From an uncultured Bacillota bacterium (lineage in GTDB: Bacteria > Bacillota_A > Clostridia > Peptostreptococcales > Anaerovoracaceae), in NCBI GenBank assembly GCA_946628525.1, contig CAMOWO010000066.1, positions 1 to 5,051 on the forward strand: a stretch of DNA of 5,051 nt, given 5' to 3'. The position numbers and the translations under genes are program-made. Shown here piece after piece: positions 1-5,051 of the stretch; the stretch's first letter is position 1; the number at the start of each line of letters is the position of its first letter. The notes below the pieces were generated by a model. The model ran no database searches, was not told the DNA's origin, and was given only the letters and a program-made list of their open reading frames with translations.

Positions 1-220
1 GTGCTCCCTCATCGTGGCACGCCACCTCAAAAGAGCATCTCGTTCTGGTGGACGTCTTATCGAACATCAGCACCACGTTCTTGCCCCTCAGCAGGTCTCC
101 GATCTGCCCGGACTTCTTCTTCGCCTTGAGCTTATGGCCAAGGTCGAGCATATATCTGATCTCTTCCGGTGTGAAATCCATAAGTGTGAGAAAGCTTCTT
201 CCCCTCAGATCAACTGCCAT
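1..220 (-). CDS. argF: Ornithine carbamoyltransferase, N-terminal part (cut by window edge)
   Basis: The first 73 residues are visible; the rest lies beyond the left edge. The enzyme transfers the carbamoyl group of carbamoyl phosphate to ornithine to give citrulline (arginine synthesis), or runs in reverse in the arginine deiminase pathway, in the cytoplasm. The opening [20 protein letters not shown] and the carbamoyl-phosphate-binding motif STRTR at residues 57-61, followed by CSFEVA, are typical of ornithine rather than aspartate carbamoyltransferases. The ATG at 220-218 is preceded by AAGGAG (235-230) at 9 nt, a strong ribosome binding site. The gene starts 48 nt after ypsC on the same strand with no terminator hairpin between, so read-through from the upstream operon is possible. 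Whether it is the anabolic (argF) or catabolic (arcB) form cannot be told: the N-terminus resembles clostridial ArcB from memory, but the deciding neighbours are outside the window. Confidence 0.93.
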   Translation of the reverse strand, partial: MAVDLRGRSFLTLMDFTPEEIRYMLDLGHKLKAKKKSGQIGDLLRGKNVVLMFDKTSTRTRCSFEVACHDEGA

Positions 221-253
221 AATTCATATCTCCTTATCTAAAATACTCAGTCT

Positions 254-282
254 AATTTAACACAACTCTCAGTTCTTATCTA
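254..282 (-). promoter_or_regulatory. Possible weak promoter for ornithine carbamoyltransferase
   Basis: On the minus strand TAGATA (282-277, 4 of 6 to TTGACA) is followed after 17 bp by TAAATT (259-254, 4 of 6 to TATAAT), with TG one base upstream of the -10 (262-261), an extended -10 form. The start of transcription would fall near 247, leaving a leader of about 27 nt. The -35 overlaps the last codons of ypsC. Both hexamers are weak, so this is a suggestion only; the gene may simply be read from the upstream operon. Confidence 0.25.
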
Positions 283-1405
283 CCCGTATGCCGTGAAATT
301 GATAATAACATGTTTCAAGACGTCCGTTGTACAGTTTCCTTCTCCTGTCGGCCTGCCGGCCCATGACCTTCTCCTCCGCCTCTTTGTCGGTGGTGATCAT
401 GAACAGAGACCAGTCCGGGTTCTCCCGGAAGAATCGGCCGAATGCCTTGTAGATCTTCGCGATGGCCTCCTCGTCTCCGATCCTCTCACCATACGGAGGA
501 TTCGTTACAACGATGCCGTTTGGACCGGAAGGCTCGAGCCGCGAGACGTCCATTTTCTTAAAGGAGATGTCCTCCTCTACTCCGGCCGCCTCCGCGTTCT
601 CCTTTGCCGCCTCCAACGCTTTGCCGTTTATATCCGATGCGTAGATCTCCATAGGCGTGTCGTAGTCGATGGCCCCGAAGGCCTCCGCCTTTTCTTCTTT
701 CCAAAGGTCCTCGCCGATCATGTCCCACTCCTCGCAGGCAAAGTGTCTGCCAAGTCCCGGGGCGATGTTCCGGCCGATCATCGCTGCTTCGATGGGGATC
801 GTTCCCGATCCGCAGCACGGATCTACGAGGATCCTGCCCTTCTTCCAAAAGCTGAGCTGCACCATGGCCGCCGCCAGGGTCTCCTTGATGGGAGCCGCCA
901 CGTCTTTTACTCTATAGCCTCTCTTGTGCAGCCCTGTGCCGCTGGTATCCACCGTCAGCGTCACCCTGTCCTTGAGGAGGGTCGCCTTGACGGTGTACTC
1001 TGCCCCTGTCTCCGGCAGTTCTTCCACACCGTAGAATTCTCCGAGTCTTTTTGCGATGGATTTTTTGACGATGCGCTGTATGGCCGGCTCGCTGTGGAGC
1101 CTGGATTTCACCGGGGTGCATGTCACAGTGAATTTGCCGTCAAGAGGGATCAGGGACTCCCATTCGATAGCCCCCGTCTGCTGGAAGAGGTCTTCGAATT
1201 CTTTCGCTTCGAATTCTCCCATCTTCAGCAGCACCCTGTCCGCACACCGCAGCCACAGGTTCGCCTTTATGATGCCCCGTTCATCCGCCAGAAAAGTGAC
1301 CTTGCCGTCCTCCGTGCGGAGGATGCGGAATCCCAAAGCCTGCAGTTCACGTTTCACCACGGCTTCCAGACCGAATGTGGCGGTCGCGATCAGTTCCAGT
1401 TTCAT
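269..1405 (-). CDS. ypsC: THUMP-domain class I SAM-dependent rRNA (guanine-N2) methyltransferase, YpsC/RlmL type
   Basis: This is a cytoplasmic RNA methyltransferase of the COG0116 family (378 aa), corresponding to B. subtilis YpsC and the N-terminal half of E. coli RlmL, which makes m2G2445 in 23S rRNA. The opening MKLELIATATFGLEAVVKRE is typical. A THUMP RNA-binding domain spans roughly residues 45-155, then comes LHKRGYR at 159-165. The Rossmann-fold catalytic domain has the SAM-binding motif DPCCGSGT at 195-202, an acidic strand end YASDIN near 255-260, and the catalytic TNPPYG at 301-306. The length fits the stand-alone Bacillota form, without the RlmK half of the E. coli fusion. The ATG overlaps the stop of the DNA methyltransferase gene (ATGA, 1405-1402), and AGGTG at 1415-1411 serves as ribosome binding site, so translation is probably coupled. 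All key motifs are intact. The exact rRNA target is inferred from the family. Confidence 0.94.
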   Translation of the reverse strand: MKLELIATATFGLEAVVKRELQALGFRILRTEDGKVTFLADERGIIKANLWLRCADRVLLKMGEFEAKEFEDLFQQTGAIEWESLIPLDGKFTVTCTPVKSRLHSEPAIQRIVKKSIAKRLGEFYGVEELPETGAEYTVKATLLKDRVTLTVDTSGTGLHKRGYRVKDVAAPIKETLAAAMVQLSFWKKGRILVDPCCGSGTIPIEAAMIGRNIAPGLGRHFACEEWDMIGEDLWKEEKAEAFGAIDYDTPMEIYASDINGKALEAAKENAEAAGVEEDISFKKMDVSRLEPSGPNGIVVTNPPYGERIGDEEAIAKIYKAFGRFFRENPDWSLFMITTDKEAEEKVMGRQADRRRKLYNGRLETCYYQFHGIRVDKN

Positions 1406-2592
1406 TCTATCACCTGTTCGAATCTATTTCCCAGCAGATCGTATCCGTAGATGCGTCTGCCTTTCTCGTCTGTCCTTCTCTTCGTTATCCTGATGAAGCT
1501 CTCTCCGTCCTGCTCCATGTACCGTTTCAGTTCTTCCGCATCACTGCAGGTGATGCTGCTGACATCAGCCTCGTATCCTGTGATCATATCCCCGTTGAGG
1601 GTGAGCTTTCCTTCCGGCCAGTCTTTCCCCGCAAGGACCTGAAAACCCGCTTCCGATTTTCCCAGTCTTTCCATCTGGCAGACTACTGCCGCCGGGTTGC
1701 TGTCGCAGAGGAAGAAGCCTCTTCCCAGCCGGTCGCATACAGCCCCCAGTGTCCCGGATCCACCGTAAAAGTCCGCGCAGAGATCTCCGGGATCGGAGCA
1801 GGCCTCGATGATGCGCTCCAGCAGTTTCTCCGGTTTCTGGGTGGCGTATCCGCTCCTCTCTGCGGATGTCCTGCCCACCATATCGATCTGCCAGACATCC
1901 TTCATGTTCACGAGGGTATACCAGCCCACTTCGTCGCAATACTCCGTGACACCTTTGAACCTGTAGGGTTTGAAGCCCCTGTTGTAGGACTTCTCCTGCA
2001 GGACGTTGAACTTATAGCTGTCCGTCTTGGAATAGACGAGGAGATTGTCATGCTTTCTCGCGAAGGTCTTCTTGCTGGCGCCCCCGGATTTGTACGTCCA
2101 GATGATCTCGTTGACGAAGTTGTCCTCGCCGAAGATCAGGTCCAGAAGGATCCGGGCGAAGTGCGTCACCCTCCTGTCCAGGTGCACCCAGATGAAGCCC
2201 GTATCGCTCAGCAGCGTCCTGATGAGCATGAGCCGGACCCCCAGATCCGTAAGATACGTCTCCAGGCTCTCGCTGATATGGTCGTCGTATGCTCCGATCT
2301 TCAGGACCTTCGAATCTCCCAGAACGTCGGAATGGATCCGGATGGAAGACATGAACTTTTCCTTCGCAAAGAACGGCGGGTCGATGTACACCACCTGGAG
2401 TTTGCCCGCCAGACCTCTGTCCTTGATCAGGTGGAGCATGTACGCCTCGTTATCGCCAAAAGCGATCTCATTTCTTCCCTCGCCGAAAGTATCATCCCTC
2501 CGGAAGTTGTACTGCCCCTCCTCGGAGATGATCCTGTTGTATCTTCTGAGGGCCTCTGAATATGCATTGATGAGTTCCGTTAATTCCTTCAT
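1402..2592 (-). CDS. Solitary beta-type site-specific DNA methyltransferase (N6-adenine or N4-cytosine)
   Basis: This 396-residue protein is predicted to methylate an exocyclic amino group in DNA. The motif order is that of the beta class (Mod-like, COG2189 style): the catalytic motif IV comes first as DPPF at residues 71-74 (VVYIDPPFF), and the SAM-binding motif I follows late as ADFYGGSGT at 273-281, with YATQKPEKLLERII at 249-262 just before it. IWVHLD at 134-139 and NEIIWTYKSGGASKK at 161-175 are also usual in this class. The region left for target recognition, about residues 190-248, is short; type III Mod proteins are much longer (about 600 aa). The C-terminal 75 residues are basic at 370-380 and not assigned. 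DPPF replaces the common DPPY, an aromatic exchange that is tolerated in some family members. No restriction enzyme is adjacent. The start ATG overlaps the ygiQ stop (ATGA, 2592-2589), and AGGTGGG at 2604-2598 is the ribosome binding site. The recognition sequence cannot be read from the protein. Confidence 0.88.
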   Translation of the reverse strand: MKELTELINAYSEALRRYNRIISEEGQYNFRRDDTFGEGRNEIAFGDNEAYMLHLIKDRGLAGKLQVVYIDPPFFAKEKFMSSIRIHSDVLGDSKVLKIGAYDDHISESLETYLTDLGVRLMLIRTLLSDTGFIWVHLDRRVTHFARILLDLIFGEDNFVNEIIWTYKSGGASKKTFARKHDNLLVYSKTDSYKFNVLQEKSYNRGFKPYRFKGVTEYCDEVGWYTLVNMKDVWQIDMVGRTSAERSGYATQKPEKLLERIIEACSDPGDLCADFYGGSGTLGAVCDRLGRGFFLCDSNPAAVVCQMERLGKSEAGFQVLAGKDWPEGKLTLNGDMITGYEADVSSITCSDAEELKRYMEQDGESFIRITKRRTDEKGRRIYGYDLLGNRFEQVIE

Positions 2593-4373
2593 GATCTCCC
2601 ACCTATGAGCACTTTGATCAGATCGGGCCGTCCGATCTTTCGCAGTGCCTTCTCTACCAGTTTATGGTTCTCACGTTTATTGAAATGGAGCAGCGCCCGC
2701 TGCATCCTCTTTTCTTCCAGGCTCTTGGCCACGTAGATCTTCTCCCCTGTGAGAGGATCCATCCCCGTGTGGTACATGCAGGTGGCCAGTGTCCCCGGCG
2801 TCGGATAAAAGTCCTGCACCTGATCGGGCACGAAGCCCGTCTTCTTGAGGTAAATGGCCAGCTGCGCCGCATCCTCCAGGGTGCTCCCCGGATGAGATGA
2901 GATGAAATACGGGATCATGTACTGTTTCTTGCCCAGCCTCTTGTTCGTCTTCGCGTACCTTTCGCAGAAGGTGTCAAAAACGTCCGCAGAAGGCTTATGC
3001 ATCCTGGCCAGCACCTGCCCGCTTATATGCTCCGGCGCCACCTTCAGGGTGCCGCTGACGTGATCTCTGCAAAGGGTCGTGAGAAAATCGTTCTTTCTGT
3101 CCGCCAGCAGGTAATCGTAGCGGACCCCCGACCGGATGAAGACCTTCTTGACTCCCGGAAGGTCCTTAACCGCCTTCAGGGTGCCCATGTACTCTCCGTG
3201 TTCCGCCTTGAGCATTTTGCACGGTCTCGGGAAAAGGCAGTCCTTGTTCTGACACATGCCCTTGCTCTTCTGCAGCTCGCAGGACGGACCGGTGAAGTTC
3301 GCCGTGGGGCCTCCCACATCGTGGATGTAACCTTTGAAGTCGGGCAGCCCGGTGATGATCTTCGCTTCCTCAACGATGGAGCCTCTGCTCCTGCTGCGCA
3401 CCTCTCTTCCCTGATGGTAGGTGATGGCACAAAAGGCGCAGCCTCCGAAGCAGCCTCTGTTCGCTGTGATGCTGAACTTCACTTCCTTAATGGCCGGGAC
3501 CCCGCCCTCCTTCTCATACAAAGGATGGTAGTTCCGCTCAAAAGGAAGTGCGTAGAGGTCGTCTAGTTCCTCCCTCTCCAGAGGCGGCTGTGGCGGATTC
3601 TGAAGGACGCATCTTCGCCCCTCGTATCCTTCGATGACCCGGGTGCCCCGGATGGCATCGTTGCTTCTGTATTTCAATGCAAAACTTTCGCAGTATTTTT
3701 CTTTTGAGTCCCGGATCTCTTCAAATGACGGGAGCATGATATCCTCCGGCTCCGGGTAGATGTTATCTTCTCTCATCACCACGCTGGTCCCTCTGATCCA
3801 CGTGATGTCCTTTGCCTCTATGCCGGAATCCAGCGCTTCCGCGATCTCCAGAACGGCTCGTTCTCCCATGCCGTAGATGAGGATGTCCGCTCTGCTGTCC
3901 AGGAGGATGGAGCGCCTGACTTTATCGTCCCAGTAATCGTAGTGGCCGAATCTTCGAAGGCTCGCCTCGAGACCGCCGATGATCAGCGGCACATCCTTGT
4001 AGCACTGCCTGATCCTGTTGCAGTAGACGGTGACGGCTCTGTCCGGCCGCCTTCCGGCCTTCCCTCCCGGCGAGTATACGTCGGTCTTTCGCTTCCGCTT
4101 GAAAACGGAGTAGTTGTTCACCATGGAGTCCACGTTGCCGCTGTTTATGAGAAAACCAAGACGTGGCCTTCCAAAGGCGGTGAAGTCCTTCGTATCGTGC
4201 CAGTCCGGCTGCGGGATGATGCCGACTTTATATCCTCTCGATTCAAGGAGTCTTCCGATGATCGCCGTACCAAAAGAAGGATGATCAACATAGGCATCTG
4301 CCGTGACGATCACGAAGTCCACCTGCTCCCATCCTCTTTCTCTTATTTCAGCTTTTGTGATCGGCAGAAACAT
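2589..4373 (-). CDS. ygiQ: YgiQ family radical SAM protein (UPF0313)
   Basis: This is a radical SAM enzyme of unknown substrate, expected to be cytoplasmic and to carry a [4Fe-4S] cluster. From the chosen ATG it has 594 residues. The N-terminal domain includes DAYVDHPSFG at 26-35, GIIPQPDW at 51-58 and GGLEASLRRFGHYDYWDD at 133-150, all hallmarks of YgiQ. The cluster motif CFGGCAFC (CxxxCxxC) has Cys at 308, 312 and 315. A second Cys group at 365, 374, 379 and 385, after DVGGPTANFTGPS, is also typical of the family. APEHISG and PYFISSHPG follow in the C-terminal part. E. coli YgiQ is longer (about 739 aa); this size fits Bacillota members. The frame opens at a GTG at 4400, but that codon abuts the hairpin arm and has no ribosome binding site. 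The ATG at 4373-4371 has GGGAG at 4383-4379, and MFLPITKAEIRERGW aligns with the family's FLP...GW start. It heads a three-gene coupled operon. Confidence 0.95.
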   Translation of the reverse strand: MFLPITKAEIRERGWEQVDFVIVTADAYVDHPSFGTAIIGRLLESRGYKVGIIPQPDWHDTKDFTAFGRPRLGFLINSGNVDSMVNNYSVFKRKRKTDVYSPGGKAGRRPDRAVTVYCNRIRQCYKDVPLIIGGLEASLRRFGHYDYWDDKVRRSILLDSRADILIYGMGERAVLEIAEALDSGIEAKDITWIRGTSVVMREDNIYPEPEDIMLPSFEEIRDSKEKYCESFALKYRSNDAIRGTRVIEGYEGRRCVLQNPPQPPLEREELDDLYALPFERNYHPLYEKEGGVPAIKEVKFSITANRGCFGGCAFCAITYHQGREVRSRSRGSIVEEAKIITGLPDFKGYIHDVGGPTANFTGPSCELQKSKGMCQNKDCLFPRPCKMLKAEHGEYMGTLKAVKDLPGVKKVFIRSGVRYDYLLADRKNDFLTTLCRDHVSGTLKVAPEHISGQVLARMHKPSADVFDTFCERYAKTNKRLGKKQYMIPYFISSHPGSTLEDAAQLAIYLKKTGFVPDQVQDFYPTPGTLATCMYHTGMDPLTGEKIYVAKSLEEKRMQRALLHFNKRENHKLVEKALRKIGRPDLIKVLIGGRS

Positions 4374-4400
4374 ACTCACTCCCGTAATTCCAAAAAGCAC

Positions 4401-4428
4401 GTAATGGTCTGCATATACAGACCATTAC
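4401..4428 (-). terminator. Perfect 11-bp hairpin, possible terminator of the SH3b gene
   Basis: On the minus strand GTAATGGTCTG pairs perfectly with CAGACCATTAC around a 6-nt loop (TATATG). It lies 25 nt after the SH3b stop codon and is followed by GTGC and then five Ts (4396-4392), so it can act as a rho-independent terminator for the SH3b gene. The stem has only 5 GC pairs of 11, and the T tract begins 4 nt past the stem, so it is not a textbook case. Seen from the plus strand there is no T tract. It also sits at the predicted transcription start of ygiQ, so an operator or a 5' mRNA hairpin is the main alternative. Confidence 0.55.
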
Positions 4429-4429
4429 A

Positions 4430-4458
4430 ATTCTAACACAAATATTCTTTTGTTTAAA
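4430..4458 (-). promoter_or_regulatory. Candidate promoter of the ygiQ operon
   Basis: TTTAAA (4458-4453, 4 of 6 to TTGACA) lies 17 bp before TAGAAT (4435-4430, 5 of 6 to TATAAT), and TG at 4438-4437 gives an extended -10. Spacing is ideal for a vegetative sigma factor. Transcription would start near 4423, inside the inverted repeat at 4401-4428, about 50 nt before the ygiQ ATG. The -35 overlaps the stop codon of the SH3b gene. Predicted from sequence alone. Confidence 0.4.
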
Positions 4459-4462
4459 CAAA
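4449..4462. repeat. 14-bp perfect AT-rich palindrome over the candidate -35
   Basis: TTTGTTTAAACAAA reads the same on both strands and is centred between 4455 and 4456. It covers the SH3b stop codon and the candidate -35 of the ygiQ promoter. It could be a repressor half-site pair, or a chance result of AT-rich sequence at the end of a gene; one copy only is seen here. Confidence 0.3.
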
Positions 4463-5051
4463 TTTCACAAATGACAGGTTCACCCAGTAGCCGTTGCTTG
4501 CAAGCTGTACCCAGTCGTTCTTGATGGCTTTGATCTTGTGGGTACCGGTCTTGACGTGACCCTTGGACTTATAGCTGGTGCCGGCTCCTGTGCGCATGTT
4601 CAGATCCTTCGCGGTTATCTTCACGTTTGCATTACCCGAAAGTTTCGTGTAGGAGAGCTTGATCCAGCGGCCGTTTGCTGCCAGCTGTCCCCAGCCGTTC
4701 TTGACCTTCTTGATCCTTACCACTTTGCCCTTCTTCAGGCTGCCCTTCGCGTCGTAGCTCGTGCCGGCGCCTGTCCTTACGATGAGGCTGGAGGCCGTTA
4801 CCTTCACCCTGAAGATATGGGAACTGCTGGTGGTGGCCTTCGTGGTCGTCTGCTTCTTCGTGGTGGCCTTCGTGGTGGTGGCCTTCTTAGTCGTGCTGGA
4901 AGCCTTCGTCGTTGACGCCTTCGTAGTGCTGGAGGACTTCGTCGTCGTTGATGACGCCTTCGTCTGGCTAGAGGACTCTGTCGTCGTTGTATTCGCCAGC
5001 TTCGTGACGTAGCCGAGGCTTACCCAGTACCCGTTGGCCTTGATCTTGGCC
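4454..5051 (-). CDS. SH3b-repeat protein, C-terminal part (N-terminus beyond the window)
   Basis: The frame is open to the right edge, with the first full codon at 5050-5048, giving 198 visible residues. They comprise the end of one SH3b unit (KANGYWVSLGYVTKL, residues 4-18), a Thr/Ser/Lys-rich linker (19-77), and two full bacterial SH3 (SH3_3-like) units at 82-137 and 143-198. The two full units share the core RTGAGTSY and a W-Q-L-A-x-NG-x-W ending, with about 31 of 56 positions identical by eye. The protein ends right after the last unit. SH3b repeats with a polar, low-complexity spacer are typical of exported cell-wall-binding proteins, often with a peptidoglycan hydrolase or peptidase domain, but no catalytic domain or signal peptide can be seen in this part. 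The GTG at 4807-4805 is an in-frame valine codon (VKVTASS), not a likely start, because the reading frame and the SH3b pattern continue upstream of it. Its enzymatic role, if any, is unknown. Confidence 0.9.
   Translation of the reverse strand, partial: AKIKANGYWVSLGYVTKLANTTTTESSSQTKASSTTTKSSSTTKASTTKASSTTKKATTTKATTKKQTTTKATTSSSHIFRVKVTASSLIVRTGAGTSYDAKGSLKKGKVVRIKKVKNGWGQLAANGRWIKLSYTKLSGNANVKITAKDLNMRTGAGTSYKSKGHVKTGTHKIKAIKNDWVQLASNGYWVNLSFVKFV
4820..4996 (-). repeat. Low-complexity Thr/Ser/Lys-rich linker coding repeat
   Basis: This stretch encodes 59 residues of which about 24 are Thr, 14 Ser and 10 Lys, with short units such as TTTKA, STTKA and SSTTK recurring irregularly. At the DNA level AAGGC(C/G) and ACGACGAAG/ACCACGAAG recur on the minus strand. 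It joins the first visible SH3b unit to the last two. Such linkers usually span the cell wall or act as flexible, protease-resistant spacers. The imperfect repetition could allow length change by slippage, which is inferred, not seen. Confidence 0.8.

Noticed and set aside
14..260. Two overlapping short plus-strand frames at the left end
   Set aside because: Both are antisense to the ornithine carbamoyltransferase N-terminus, which has an intact STRTR motif and a strong ribosome binding site.
293..1450. 385-codon plus-strand open frame
   Set aside because: It lies antisense to ypsC, whose protein has all family motifs. The plus-strand translation shows no recognisable domain and arises from codon bias in the real gene.
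1375..2559. 394-codon plus-strand open frame
   Set aside because: It is antisense to the DNA methyltransferase gene, which has clear motifs, ribosome binding site and operon context; the antisense product resembles nothing.
1402..2592. Restriction-modification or phage-defence island
   Set aside because: No endonuclease, specificity subunit, helicase, transposase or integrase gene is present in the window, and the neighbours are core genes.
4374..4400. Nine-residue N-terminal extension of YgiQ from a GTG at 4400
   Set aside because: The GTG directly follows the hairpin arm, lacks a ribosome binding site, and its T run is better explained as part of a terminator; the ATG at 4373 has GGGAG upstream and fits the family start.
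4454..4807. A complete 117-residue SH3b protein starting at the GTG at 4807
   Set aside because: The same frame stays open to the window edge and encodes a linker plus the end of another SH3b unit, so the GTG is an internal valine codon.
4820..4996. CRISPR-like or tandem repeat array
   Set aside because: The repeats are short, irregular and in frame with a Thr/Ser/Lys-rich peptide; there are no uniform repeats or unique spacers.
4761..5012. Plus-strand frame encoding a Val/Phe-rich, membrane-like peptide
   Set aside because: It is the reverse complement of the Thr/Ser/Lys-rich linker: ACG/ACC and AAG codons read backwards give Val, Gly and Phe-type codons, so the hydrophobic look is an artefact.

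Overview
The window most resembles a chromosomal segment of an anaerobic, moderately GC-rich Bacillota (Clostridia-like) bacterium. This rests on the YpsC-type THUMP methyltransferase, a clostridial-looking ornithine carbamoyltransferase N-terminus, a secreted-type protein with tandem SH3b repeats, strong AGGAG-like ribosome binding sites and AT-rich intergenic gaps. The lineage is an inference from protein style only. All five genes lie on the minus strand, so the window is read from its right end to its left. No gene-free stretch exceeds about 55 bases. I see no RNA gene, insertion sequence or CRISPR array.

At the right edge (5051-4454) is the C-terminal 198 residues of an SH3b-repeat protein. 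It holds the tail of one SH3b unit, a 59-residue Thr/Ser/Lys-rich linker, then two more SH3b units; its N-terminus lies outside the window. A short AT-rich gap (4453-4374) follows. It holds an 11-bp perfect stem with a 6-nt loop that could end the SH3b transcript, and a candidate promoter for the next gene.

The centre (4373-269) is a tightly packed three-gene operon: ygiQ (radical SAM, UPF0313), a beta-type DNA methyltransferase, and a ypsC/RlmL-type 23S rRNA guanine-N2 methyltransferase. Both junctions are 4-bp ATGA stop/start overlaps, so translation is probably coupled. All three products belong to SAM-using families, but they act on different targets (unknown, DNA, rRNA). No restriction endonuclease is seen, so the DNA methyltransferase looks solitary within this window.

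At the left edge (220-1) is the N-terminus of ornithine carbamoyltransferase, 48 bases after the operon. It has a strong ribosome binding site and possibly its own weak promoter; it is cut by the window boundary.

Most of the window is ordinary chromosome. The points most worth a second look are the solitary DNA methyltransferase embedded in an apparent housekeeping operon, the perfect hairpin that could be terminator, operator or 5' mRNA structure, and the repetitive linker of the SH3b protein. I found no convincing evidence of a wholly new multi-gene system.
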